In this document: piece after piece, positions 36,297-48,200 of the stretch
How the letters are laid out: the number at the start of each line of letters is the position of its first letter
Position numbering within the stretch: position 1 is the stretch's first letter
Assembly (NCBI GenBank): GCA_033439265.1
Contig: JAVTVX010000031.1
Span: forward strand, 2,031,501 to 2,095,500
Direction: 5' to 3'
Length of the DNA: 64,000 bases
Source of the DNA: Dillenia suffruticosa
Taxonomy: Eukaryota; Streptophyta; Magnoliopsida; Dilleniales; Dilleniaceae
The notes under the pieces: model-generated
What the model saw: only the letters and a program-made list of their open reading frames with translations
The model's database searches: none
What the model was told of the DNA's origin: nothing
Program-made: the position numbers and the translations under genes

Positions 36297-36590
36297 TAAG
36301 TTAAGAAAAGCCTTTAAGTTTAGACATAATGGTAGATCAGTCAACTCATGAGGTACATCAGTCGACTCACCATGTACTATGAACAAACTAAATTTAAACA
36401 TTAAATTATTTAAGTCAACTCACCCAAAAACACCAATCAACTCACTCATTTTATGAAATAATAAAACTATATTTCAAAATTGCAACGGTCAAATATTTAA
36501 AATACTAATAGTCAAAATGAAAAATAGAACACATCATATATAGGTCAAGTCGACCTGCTACACATCATAAGTTGACCAGTTGATAGGTGT
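36297..36590 (+). repeat. LTR fragment, right piece
   Basis: This is the continuation of the LTR at 33,076-33,243. It matches the reverse complement of about 43,050-43,340 (phrases AAGCCTTTAAGTTTAGA, CAACTCACCATG.A.TAT and ACAAACTAAA.TTA). Palindrome-like AGTCGACT words are frequent. Similarity fades after about 36,590. Confidence 0.7.
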
Positions 36591-37084
36591 CAATCCAACA
36601 AAAATTAAATTTACCTACTTGACAAAATATAAGTACAGAGCGAGAAGTGTTGTCTTATTAGGGAATGGTGGATTCACTTTTTTTAATGAAACAAAAATGT
36701 GAAACCTAATGGTTAACTAAACTAATAATTCAAGGAAATAAATAATTGACCAATGAAAAATAAATAACTCAAAATTTAAAAGAATAAAATTCAATGAAAA
36801 ACAAGTTTATGGCCAAAAGAATTATATCCACCTTGATTTGGAATGATTGATCATTGATCTAATATTTCAAGGAAGAGAAAAGCTTAAGGGAATCAAAATT
36901 AGGGAATCATCCAAGGAAACACCTCTTTCACATGTTGATGAGTGCCTGATTGGAGAAGGAGTCTCTACATTGTAAGACGTTACATTTGGTAATGTATAAA
37001 AAATAAGTATTAATTATAATCATATTTAGTTTGATCATTTATTAATGTTTAATCTCATATTTTACAACTGATGATTTTCGAAGT
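36591..37084. other. CACTA-internal spacer
   Basis: Mixed AT-rich sequence without an open frame. A GGAAGAGAAAAGCTTAAGG-type stretch near 36,870-36,960 could be coding remnant of the CACTA gene that follows, but no domain was recognised. Confidence 0.35.
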
Positions 37085-38530
37085 ACTTAAAAAAGAGGGA
37101 GGACTACTCTCAAGGATATATGGGATATAAGATTTTAGCGAATAGTAGTATCCTTCAATGCATCCTATTGGACGGGAGTTGCAAATATTAGCTAGCTTTT
37201 GTGGTCTTATAACTAAAAGTTTGTGATTTTGTTCTCTTAGTCACAAGGACTGGCGCATTGTCCCTGCGGCATCGAAGGAACAAATAAAATCTTTCATTAA
37301 GCTGTTAATGCATTTGTTTATTGTTGCAAGATTTCTTTTTAACATCGCAAGAGTAAATATCCTTCAATTATTGTAGTTTATTGTTGCAACATATTCTAAT
37401 TCAATTGTTTTTTTCTTTTTTACATAAAAAATTTATTTTTGAAATAGAACATATGGGCAGTGTTGATACATTTATTTTCAGATCAATTTCTACAAAATTT
37501 AAAGAGTATATATATATTCTAAAAAAAATATTATGATGAGAAGAAAATTGTTGAAGAGCTGTTAGCAAATGTCCTAGAAGTCACAACCCTCGTGAATGGG
37601 AGGACATTGTTGCACACTAGTATTCAAAACATGGGAAGATAATAACATGTTTTATTTAATAATATTTTGTTTACTTTTATATATTTATCATAATAATTCA
37701 AAATATTTTGTAGAAATTTGAAATAGGAAAACAGAGCTAATCGTAGCAAATGTATGCATACACTTGGGATTCAAAATCATTGGCAAGGCGGGCGAAAGAA
37801 TTGGTAATTATTTAATACTGATATTATATTCAATAGTATTTTTTTGGTTGCTAACAAAATTATTTTAGGAAATAGAGATAAAACATTTCCCTCCACAGAA
37901 TTGAACTGTACAAATCTACCTATAAGAAGAAGGACGGTTCATACATGAACAAGGAATTTGCGATTATGATAGTGAGTTATATGAACTTTAAATATCAATT
38001 ATTTTAAAGTGTTTGTATTGATATTTTTATAAAAATTTATGTTAATATTTTTATATGCATTTTCCATACATAGAGATAAGTTGATGAAATGATAACAACT
38101 CAACAAACTATCTCAAAGGAAGAGTCTATCAATCGAATTGAGGACAGAGTGTTACTCAAAGTGATTGGTCAACAATGCCTGGGTAAACTTAGAGGAAAAG
38201 GGATGTAACCAACACCTACTAACTATTATGAAAAATTATCATCTTCACCTACAAAGGCTAGCTCTACCCAAGAGTTTGTCAAGGTGTGTTATGAATAAAA
38301 ACAAATGAAAGCAAAATTTAATATCATGTTTCCAAAGTTTATCTCAAAATTTCCAGATATGGAAATATTTCTAGAGACGTGGGAACTTGTAATATACTAA
38401 TTTTTGTTTTTTACATAATAGAAATTATTTTATGTGACATTTTACGTGATACACTAACTTCTATTCTCTACAGGGTGATGATAGTTCAGTTGGTGAAGGT
38501 GATGACTCTTATTCCATCCAAGAGAGTGGT
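37085..38530 (+). pseudogene. CACTA TNPA-like gene (plant Transposase_24/Ptta family), decayed
   Basis: Phrases read in shifting + frames follow this plant En/Spm family in order: KRGRTTLKDIWDIRF (about 37,090), PIGRELQILASFCGLITK (37,165-37,220), SHKDWRIVPAASKEQIKSFIK (37,238-37,300), QMYAYTWDSKSLARRAKEL (37,746-37,802), RIELYKSTYKKKDGSYMNKE (37,901-37,960) and EDRVLLKVIGQQCLGKLRGKG (38,140-38,205). The intervening AT-rich stretches look like introns. TNPA-type proteins bind the subterminal repeats of CACTA elements. Its location just inside the right terminus ties it to the 13,099-39,385 element. Frameshifts and stops are present throughout. Confidence 0.8.
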
Positions 38531-39385
38531 CGTATGTCTTGAGAGGTGATGTAGGTTTCGTACGTAATATAATGTTGTCCATTAACATTTTTTCATAAAT
38601 TTCTTTACATTTTTATTAATAAAATATTTATTTTTTTGTTCAAAATTATATATGGATGGTTGTTTATTTCTTTGAAATATATATTAAGTTTTGAGTAATG
38701 AGTTATTTGAGGTTCAAAGGTGATAGCTACATTATATTTGTTTGGAGTATGAAGTGTTTGATGGTTGATGGTTGATAATGACTATTTGTTTGTTTGATTG
38801 TTAATGGTTGTTTTTTGAAATATGAAGCGTGGATACAATTTTGGAGTATAAAATGTACATTATATTTGTTTAATGGTTGATGATTGTTTGTTTGAAGTGT
38901 TAAATATAGATGAAGTTTAGAGTTTAGAGTGTACATTATGTTTGTCTGATTGTTGATGGTAATGTGATGATGAATAGGTTTGGTTTTGAAGCTAAACCAG
39001 ACATTATTTTTAAAAAAAACAAAAAATAGCCCTTGCTGATATTTTTATAGCTAAATGTTAGCAAGTGCACATGGATTTGCCGATGTCTTAGTTGAAAAAT
39101 ATTGACAAATCCTTTTGCCTATGCGAATGCTTCATGACCAAATGTTGGGAAATGTTCACACATTTGTCGTTGTTTTTGTATGGAAATGTCAGCAAAGATC
39201 TAAAGATTTATTGACATTTATAAACAAACATTGGCAAAAATCTAAGACTTTACTGATGTTTGTAAATAAATATCGAGAAATCCCTGACGTTTTTTCTTTC
39301 TTTGCCAAACTCCTTAGTGACGGTTGTAAAATATCATAAATGGTAAAAAAAAAACATATAAGGAAACACCTTATTTTTTGTAGTG
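38531..39385. other. right arm of the large CACTA with repeats
   Basis: 38,700-38,960 is an imperfect tandem repeat with a period near 100 bases, built on ATGTACATTATATTTGTTTGATGG-like text with GGTTGATGGTTG runs. From 39,040 to 39,340 follow subterminal words (AAATGTT.GC, ACATTGGCAAA, TATCGAGAAATCC), and then the terminus. Confidence 0.6.
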
Positions 39386-41344
39386 TATGTAGGCTTGTAT
39401 AGGTAGTCCCTTGAGGATAGTCACCCAAGTCATCCAAGAGAGATTCGGAGTGTACATCTTGAGTAACCCTTTGAGTATGAATCAAGTGACCATAGGGACA
39501 CTAGACAGCTAAGGGAATAGGCAATCTAAGGGTTGTAGAGATAGCAAACATGAGTGGAAGTGAGAGAGAGATACCTTGCTTGTAATCCTTGTATTGTTGA
39601 TTCAATAAAGGAAAGTTTTGAGAGTTTATTCTTAGAATCATGTGTACTCTTTACATGGTTTTATACTTAGTCGATTCCATAGACGATGGTTGATACTAGT
39701 AAGGGCTATTCTACCATCATGAGGGCAAAAAAATTACGAAAAAATTTTGACTCTGTGACACTTATACATGACCTAGAATTGAACTCTGTATTTTGATTTT
39801 AGTGTTGTGTAGTAGTGGATTGGTGGAGTTGGAAGGTCAGATATTTGCTTGTATAGCAACACTAGCCACTGGTGCAACATGTTCATTAGGTAAAGACTTA
39901 TCAATGCAATACACTTAGGAGAAGTTCATATTGTTGCATATTTGGCTTAACAAAATTGTTGAAAATGTAAATGCGATTTTATCGAGCACAACTTAGTTGT
40001 ATGCAAAGGTGGTAAATTTACCCAAATACAAACAAAATCTTTCACACTCTTTAGGATACTTACACACTATTACAGTGCACTCAGAGACAATTGTGACCAA
40101 ATTTTCCAGAAACATTTAATCTGTCATCAAAATACAAATAATAACATGTGCTTTCACTTTTTTGATTTAATGTGACCAAATTTCTTGTTAATAATAAATG
40201 ACTTATGAGGACATTACATTGTTGGAATCGGTATACAGATTATAATAATTTTCATTCAAAAATCAGAGAATGCAGCAAATAAAAAATTATCAAATGAAAA
40301 AAAAACCATGAAACATGATATTGCAATCTAAAAAATGAAGAGAAGATTAAAGAAAATGTACTTTTTTTGTGATTCATTGCATTTTATTTTCCAATAAAAT
40401 CTGAGTACCAATAGTACTTTGATTTCTTCTATGATTCATCAACCTATAATCTCTTATAAGATTTCAAATTTGCAGTCCTCTCTATACTATAATTGAAGCT
40501 CTTGTATGTCTCTCAACCTAGGTGGAAAATATACCTATAAGAATAAAATTGGAAACCATATTTTTAACCAATGAAGAGTGTTAATTGAATTAGAAAATTA
40601 ACAAACTAGAGAGGGAATAAGAATTTAAAATAGAGTTTTATTAAAAAACAAATACTTAACTTGCTATTTTTAAAAAATTACAAAACCAGCTATAAAAGTT
40701 TTAAAAATTATAAAATGTCCTTATAAGTTTCAAAATGATAGAACACAATAAATTAAATTACAAAACTATAAAACAGGATAAATTAAATTACAAAATTAAA
40801 AAACAAGATAAATTAAAATTTGAAACTAAAAATAAGATAACATAATTTTTGAAATTATAAACCAAGATAAAATAATTTCTTAAACTATAACTTTTGAGTG
40901 CAAGTAGATGAAAATTTTCAATTTTTATGACCTCTATATTGGCGGTTGTACCTAATTTTTTTTTTGCTACTTTTAGAATTGAAATTTATGTAAACTATGT
41001 TTAAGTTGTGTCATGACAAATATTTTGATCCCAAAGTGACATTGTAGTGATTATCTATGAATTTATAAATCACGGTCAAATAAAAATACCTTAAAAAAGA
41101 AAAGAATTCAAAAGCCATAAAAAGAAAAGAATTTTATGTAAACTAATATTATGTGACAAGAACCTAGTATATTTTGGTTATTTCTTATATTTGGAGTTCA
41201 AAAAATATTGGTATAAAAAAATATGTACAAATTAGATAATTAAAAATATCATAATAATCTTTACAAAAAAAAAACATAAAAATCAAAATGGTTGAAAGTA
41301 GTTTCTCATTTCATTTACTCATGATTGTGTTTATGAAAGACAGT
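39386..41344. other. old repeat DNA, right part
   Basis: 39,386 to about 39,660 is the continuation of the host of the large CACTA and includes ATTCAATAAAGGAAAG, a polyadenylation-like context. Beyond 39,800 the DNA is AT-rich with short repeats such as ACAAGATAAATTAAA near 40,740-40,880. No gene is visible. Confidence 0.4.
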
Positions 41345-43518
41345 ATTTTAACAACGTAGAGGGGGTGAATAGATTATTTTTTATTTTTCCAGGAGTTTAA
41401 GGGATTTGAAAACAAAAGGCAAGAGTAGAGAGGGAAGAAGAATTGACACAACGTTTTATAGAGATTCCTCCCTTCTTGGTATATGTCCGTTTCGAGACTA
41501 TACCTTGATTTTCAATCCACTATTTTCTCCAAAAATAGTACAACTACTAGCTTGAACATGTGTTATTTAGATCTCACTAAGTGTTTCAATCAAACACTCA
41601 CCACTAACTTATACAGTTGTCTTCTTCGAGACAACTAATCCCTGACCAAGAAGACCATTTTTTTCTAGTCAATTACAAGTATATGAAATGAAAAACAAGA
41701 TTACAATCTTAAACCTTAATGTTCAGATGTGAACTATGTAACCCATCTATATACAACTCATAAACTTAAAATAATGAAGATCTTTAATACACTCAAAAAC
41801 AATAAATATGATCCAAAAGTTGTTTGATCTTTATTTGATATTTTATACCATCTCTTCATAATCTAGCTATTGTAAAACATTTAATGCTCATTGGAAACCA
41901 CTAAAGGTGATTGAGACTTCATTTATGCCTCGAACAATTTTTCTAAACAATTAGTCATTATTTATAGTAAGTTGACTTCCTTTTCTTCGTAAATCGATTG
42001 ATATTTGAATAACTTAAGCTCCTGGCTTTTGGCCAGAGTGAGTTGACTATCTCTTTCTTATACTTTTCTTCGCATCAACATAACTCTTTCTTATACTTAA
42101 GCTGTGCTCTTGAGTTCATTGTGCAAGTTGACTTGCATTCTTCATAAATCAACTGGTTTTCTATATTGCTGATGCTTTTAATCTGTGAAACTTGGTTGTG
42201 TCGACATAATCTTAAGGTATTTAGTCAATTGTTGTTCCATGCCTTACGTGAGTCGACTTGGACTTCTTGATGAGTCCACTTCCACCTATCCCTGCTTGTG
42301 TGTATACGCAACTTGCAACGTGTAGGACAACTTACAAAGTGTCTTGTGTCGGCTTAGTACTTTTTGGCTCAGGCTATATGGCATTTAACTCGATGCTTAT
42401 ATGGCTTGCTCATTTGTGAAGTCTATTAATGTGTTTTGTGTTATGGAATCTTTATGCAAGTCGACTTGTGTTGTAGTGTGAGTAGACTTGCTCTAGTTTC
42501 CTATGTGTCATTCTTCATCTCACACATGTTCTATAGATATAACAATTTTTTTGTGTCGACACAAACTTGTTTTTACTTAGAATTTTTCTAAGTCCCAGTT
42601 ATACAAGTTGACTTGGGGTATATGGCAAGTCAATTTGTTCTATGTTATGTCGATGCAAACTTCTTGTTGTATCGACATAACCTTGTGTGCTATGTTCTAT
42701 ACATTGTCACAGTCTATATCATGGCATGTGTCAGGGCATGTGCCGTGGCTTATGTTATGGTATGGTGTGGCTCATGTCATGTTCTGTGCCGTGGCATGCG
42801 CTCTACTCATTTTTCTAGGTTCTCATGTTGTGAGTTCACTTGGGATAACATATAAGTCGACTTGGCATGGTACCTGACTTAGATTCTAAGGTCTGCCTTA
42901 TGTCTTGACACATGGTGTGACTCATGAAATCACGTGCTATGACTTATGACATGTCCTAGTGCCTTATACCCTATAACCTAATATGTGAATGCCTTGTGGC
43001 TCAATGTCGACTTGTTCTTCACAAAAGTTTTTAAGTGTTGAATGTGCTTGTTAACTTAGGGTCTATAGTAAGTTGACTTGATTGGTATATAATGCGTTAT
43101 ATTTTTTATTTTAACTGTTATTTTTTGAATATTCGACTATTGCCACTTTGAATTGTAATTCTATTACTTCATAGATTCGGTGAGTTGATTAGTCCTTTAG
43201 GATAAGTCGTTTTGAGTAATTTGCTACCTAAGTTTAGTTTGTCTATACTGCATGGTGAGTTGATTGATATTCCTACATATATCGATTGGTTTCGCATTCT
43301 ATCTAAATTTAAAGACTTTTCTAAACTTAGTAAATTAACTAGTGTTCAAGGGTAAATCGAGTACTCTAGATCCGAGTTTCATATATGTGACTTCTATCAT
43401 TCCTAACTTGTCTTAATATCTTCCAAACTAATACTTCATTATTCTAATCTTTTGTACTCATTATATGGTCACTCTCTAACTTATCATTTGCTTATCATCA
43501 AGGTTCATTTTGTCAACA
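41345..43518 (-). repeat. long LTR (solo or remnant) of a SIRE-like copia element
   Basis: In minus orientation it begins CTGTTGACAAAATGAACCTT at 43,518 and matches the LTR pieces at 33,076-33,243 and 36,297-36,590. It then continues for about 1.5 kb rich in AAGTCGACTTG, GAGTTGACT and TGTCGACA words. Near its far end are CTATTCACCCCCTCTACG bases (41,355-41,375), a phrase common at the 3' end of plant SIRE-type LTRs. No internal coding region or partner LTR lies next to it. The left boundary is uncertain and no target duplication was found. Confidence 0.6.
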
Positions 43519-43521
43519 GTT

Positions 43522-43544
43522 TATATATATATATATATATATAT
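43522..43544. repeat. (TA)n microsatellite
   Basis: An uninterrupted TA run immediately beyond the LTR terminus. Confidence 0.95.
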
Positions 43545-44990
43545 CAAAATTTTGGCTTTTGCTCAAAACGGGAGTGAGTTCATTTGCAAGGTATTAGAGA
43601 GCCATTAAACAAATAACATCAAAGTCATCCCACTAACAACAAACATAAAACTACATTTAAAAGAAAGCTGATCACAAAAGATGAGGGTCGGTTCCAAACA
43701 TAAAGGGACTCAGAGAAATCCAAAGAAATCATCATCATCATCATCATCATCTTTGCCTTAAATCATCAAATCTAAAGAAAACCAAAAAAGAAGATAAAAA
43801 AATTAGAATAACAAGCGTTTGAGAAAACCAAGAAATGATTAACTTTTTGTCAAAAAGGAAAGCTAAATAATAATAATAAAACCCCATAAAATAATATAGG
43901 AGAAGATATACTACAATCAAGTTGGCTTTTTAGTTCTCGTTGGAACTCATTTGGGGGGGAGATATATATATATATATATATATCGAGAAATTAAACGTTT
44001 CTTTGATTCCAAAAGCAGAGAGTTTGGGAGTTTTGTAGTCATTACGATAGGTAAAATAGTAAAAAAAAAAAAAAAAAACCAAAAATTAGTTTTGAAGAGT
44101 TAAAAGTTTTTTTCTGTGGCTCATCACTTTAGGTAACTTTTGAACGTTGGATCACTAAACACCATTTTTAGTTGTTGAAAATGACAAAAGCCAAAAGTGC
44201 CCCCCCTAAAAGTTATACCAAACATCCCTTAGTCTACAGAACCTTGACCTAAAAATTTTGATTGTCCCTCATTGTCTTTCTATTATTGTTATTATTGATT
44301 TAGCACTAAAAAATTTGCGACTCTAGGACTTTGATTACTATTAAGATGGTAAAATAATAAAACAAAAGTGCAGAAATAGCCTTTAAATAGTTATTTTATT
44401 TTATTTTTTTATGATGGATTACTTTTTACGATTTTTTGAACTATTAACCGTTAGGTAAATCACCGGACACTATTTTTAACTATTGAAAATATCGAAAATT
44501 ATCCCCTTATAACTTGTGCCAAATACCCATTAGTTTATAGAGTTATAACCTGAAAATTTTAATTGTCTCTTTCGTTGTCCTTCTATTATTGAGTCAACAC
44601 TAAAATGTTTGCGACTCTAAGATTTTCTTATCTACTCTTAAGTTAAGACTCAACCAATTCATGTCAATGATCGTAGGGTAGATGATTTAAGCAACACTTC
44701 ACATAGGTACGAAGGTGAAGGTCAGAAGATGGAGGATAAACTTGGGACTTGTGGACCTATGTGACAATCATATTTCAAATTTCTAATATACACGATAAAT
44801 TCATCTATATTTTATGATTTTAATAATAGAGTATTAAATTTCTTAAAGTAAAATATCAAATTTGAGTGTTAAGAATAAAAAACAGATATCGAAAGAGTTT
44901 ATCTCTTAATTTAATTTTTATAATTATTTAAATTAAATTAATGAGTTTTTTTATTTTAGTGTTCAAGTATAAATAAAAAATATACAGAGT
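43545..44990. other. intergenic region upstream of RPT1
   Basis: It contains (ATC)n at 43,728-43,751, (TA)n at 43,962-43,983, a long A run at about 44,062-44,080, and a tandem duplication of about 300 bases (see separate entry). There is no open frame of note. Confidence 0.6.
44110..44625. repeat. tandem duplication of about 300 bp
   Basis: Phrases at 44,148-44,310 recur at 44,456-44,612 in the same order: ATCAC..AACACC/GGACACTATTTTTA, then GTTGAAAAT/ATTGAAAAT, CCAAA.A.CC..TTAGT, AAAATTTT.ATTGTC, and TTTGCGACTCTA. The offset is about 307. The copies are clearly diverged. Confidence 0.75.
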
Positions 44991-45131
44991 GGACCCCTTA
45001 TGGATCGTGCGAACACCAGAGCAGATCGAAGGGCGAGAGATGAAGACGAATTAGGCAACGGGTTCTTGAGTAAAAAATAAACGCTTCTCACGGCAGCGCC
45101 ATGCGTTTCTTTTCTCCCTGCCGTTGCAGTC

Positions 45132-45138
45132 GGGCCCA
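45132..45138 (-). promoter_or_regulatory. site II/PRCE-like motif in the RPT1 promoter
   Basis: GGGCCCA (TGGGCCC on the minus strand) includes TGGGC, the core of the proteasome-related cis element recognised by NAC factors in Arabidopsis, and also resembles the site II elements of housekeeping promoters. It lies 162 bases upstream of the start codon in a GC-rich segment. Such short motifs occur by chance, so function is inferred from position and gene family only. Confidence 0.45.
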
Positions 45139-45222
45139 TGGTGGCCCTATTCTGACCCGAACCCAGTCGGTAGCCGAAACCGATTCATACGTGCTAAGAT
45201 CGATCCTTGATTCGAAGAGCCT

Positions 45223-45249
45223 CTGTCTGTCTGTCTGTCTCTCTCTGTA
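45223..45249. repeat. (CTGT)n/(CT)n microsatellite in the RPT1 leader
   Basis: A CTGT run and a short CT run lie about 50 bases before the start codon, probably within the 5' untranslated region. CT-rich leaders are common in plant housekeeping genes. Confidence 0.85.
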
Positions 45250-45299
45250 TTGCTCGAAATCGCAACGGAGTCGCAGCAACAGAGTGAAAGCAATCGTCA

Positions 45300-48200
45300 A
45301 TGTCGCCGGAGCCGGAAGATGAGATCAAGGACGAGAAGAACCCCCCTCCTCTCGATGAAGACGATATCGCTCTTCTCAAGACATACGTGAGTGCACTTCT
45401 TTCCTTTAAAACCCTAATCTTGTGAATTACTTGGATCTTTGTCATTTCGGTGTCTTCGTGTAGGGATTGGGACCTTATTCATCAAGTATAAAGAAAACAG
45501 AGAAGGAGATTAAGGACATGGCCAAGAAGGTTAACGATCTGTGTGGTATGTGAATTGATTAACTGTGCTTTTTCTTGTATACCCATCTTGAAAGCTTCGC
45601 TTTTGTAAAGAACATGATTTAATGGTGGAGGGACTTTGGCTGTCTACTGATGGAAGTGGACCATTGCTTTGTAATGAACTTATTCTGAATCCAGTCTAAC
45701 ATTTGAAAAACTATTCATAATTTAATTCATAGCAAACAAGTGGAAGTAGAAAACCTAGTTTCCTTTGTAGTGAGGGCTTCATATGATCAAACAACTTATG
45801 TGCGCATTGCCTTGTCCTAGGTTGAGCTTGGATCTCTAAAAGGAAAACTTTTTAAGTAGTACTGAAGCCCAATTGTATTGACAAGACTCGTGCACTACAC
45901 TTGGGGTACCATAAATCTCCTCTATCGGCATTAAGATATGGAATTGTTACTTCAGTGAATCTGCATAAATGCTTAAGTCGCTGGCAAATTGTAAAAGTTG
46001 GAAAGTTTTTGTGCTCAATTTGACAGCGTGTAGGCCTTTGGACTTGGACTTGTTCCAATTATCTTATAAATAGATGCTTCCGAATGGCCACTGTAGAGAT
46101 GATTTCTCAGTGCTTCCTAATGTTTCTCAGCTTTATTTTTCTTTAGAAAGTTGGATCTAAATATCTTTGTCAACATCCTTCCACTTGATAGGCTTTTAAG
46201 TAAATCGAGCTTCAGGTAGTCAAGTGTGGGTAGTTTGATTTGGTGCATCCTACTGTACAATTTTTATCTATGAGTATTTTGGTGGTGTCTCCAAATTCTT
46301 TCACAGGTTCTATTTTACTATTTGTTTTGTCTGCTGTTTAAAAATCAACTATAATTGCCACTATTGTAATAAATTTTGTAATCATGTGTTTGGAATTTGT
46401 TATCAGTTTAGGATAGGTGTCTATTTCCCACCATGACTTGCCAGACATGGAAGTCTTATTGCCATAATAAGGTCTAGAATTTCTCTTCCTGCAAAGATAT
46501 ATGAAGATGCGTAGATATAAACTTGATGGTTATCACTACTATGAATAAAGTTACACAACGAGTTCTTTCCATTAAAAGTCTCAAATTTCTGCCCCACCCA
46601 AGCATAACAAATCAGCATTTCTTATTTTACTTGACTGCAGAGCTTTCTGTTCCCTTTGACATTTTGCACTGTTTCTTGGTATCTTTAGTTCTTTATTCTA
46701 GATTATTAAATATGTCCTTGATGAAGTAGCTTTGGTTTCATCTTGCCTCAGGAATAAAAGAGTCTGACACAGGCCTAGCTGCACCCAGCCAGTGGGACCT
46801 TGTTTCTGATAAGCAAATGATGCAAGAGGAGCAGCCACTTCAGGTTTGTCTTTTGTGCTAGTTGTTGCATGATGTTATGCATTCATGTGACAGGCTTCTA
46901 ATGGACGGAAATTCTGGTTGTTAGGTTGCAAGATGCACCAAAATTATCAATCAGAATTCTGAAGATGCCAAATATGTCATCAATGTGAAACAAATTGCAA
47001 AGGTATTGGTTTATTTTAACGATTTTCTTCCCATTCAATGCAGCTCTTTGAAGCATCTATGTGATCAATAGCACTCCTATGGTGTGTACCATATGTATTG
47101 CCAAAAATTAAAAGCCTCAAATGTTTAGTTGGTTTCTGTTTAAAACTTTTTAGCCATCTTATTACATATTTGCTAATTCTTCCCAGATTAGTTGAAGAAA
47201 ATGATCTTTTGTATTAGAATTTTGCTTATGATATTTGTACTAAATATGATCGGTATGATCTACTATTGACTTTCATAAGAATAACTGGTCACACATTATT
47301 GTGATTTATCAATAGTGATAGAATCATTTTTGCTTATGAAGGCTTGGTTAAAGGAAACCTAATATCTGGGCAACAATGCTCAATTGTAAGTTTGGGCCCT
47401 CATCAGAATTTGAAACCATCATTTTTCCAATGAAAAGAGACTGCTCATACTAGTAAACAAAGAAGCTGATGTGTACCAGGAAATATATATATATATATAT
47501 ATATATTTTCAACGGCAGATATGATCTTGCTATTTGACCTAAAGTCTTGGCTTTTTCAATAAGATCCTGCTCGGAACCAGTTTCATGAAAACATTACACT
47601 TGTTTTTTGCTTTTGCATTTGGGATGTTTTTTGAGGAACAGTTCTGAGTTCAGTGTTAAACCTTCAAGGGGTTACAGATGTAAATTGCCAAGGAATTAAA
47701 GTTCAAATAAACTCATTCAGATTTTGTTGAGATGTACCTCATATTTGGTTTTGAAGCAAAGAGAATCCACCTGTAACTGGACTGAATTGAAGAATTCATC
47801 AAATTGACTCTTTTTTCCCACTTAGGTCCATGCAAAGCGTAAAGGATAATAAGAAAAGCATGCGCTGTAACTTTTTTGTGCAATAGATATTTGTCTTGTT
47901 TTCTGCAAACTTATTTTAGGTCAAACAAATTCTCTATTCTAACTTTTAAAGAGGATGTCTCATTCATCTCCTCATATTATGTTCATTTTCTTTCACTTGA
48001 GAAAAGTTAAAACCTATTTCAGATATTTATGTATACTTGTTGACTGGATCCATCCTCTTCTAACTATTTTTAATCTACTATGCTGAAGTTTGTTGTAGGA
48101 CTTGGCGACAAAGTATCCCCAACTGATATAGAGGAAGGGATGCGTGTTGGGTAAGAATCTTACCTTTTTTCTTTAACCCTTTTATATGCACATATATTGT

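Larger units (their letters stand above)
13099..39385 (+). mobile_element. large CACTA transposon expanded by nested insertions
   Basis: The left end TACTACAAAAAATAAG is the inverted copy of the right end CTTATTTTTTGTAGTG apart from the first base (C to T). The flanks carry a matching 3-bp duplication, TAT, at 13,096-13,098 and 39,386-39,388. Both arms contain related subterminal words (AACATTTA/TAAATGTT and ACATTGGC). A TNPA-like (plant Transposase_24) coding remnant lies near the right end, the expected family gene. The rest of the 26 kb is explained by a gypsy element with a copia element inside it, and by an LTR fragment with a Harbinger element inside it. The large TNPD-type transposase (Transposase_21) is not seen, so the copy is a deletion derivative. 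The weakest point is the mutated first terminal base. Confidence 0.75.

Noticed and set aside
13096..39388. Alternative that the two CACTA-like ends belong to separate elements
   Set aside because: The TAT duplication, shared subterminal words and a TNPA remnant next to the right end favour one element. The doubt is kept in the confidence value.
42608..42877. Two overlapping + frames (89 and 80 codons) rich in Cys, Val and Ala
   Set aside because: They lie within LTR sequence on the opposite strand and arise from GC-richer repeated CATGT/TGGCATG words.
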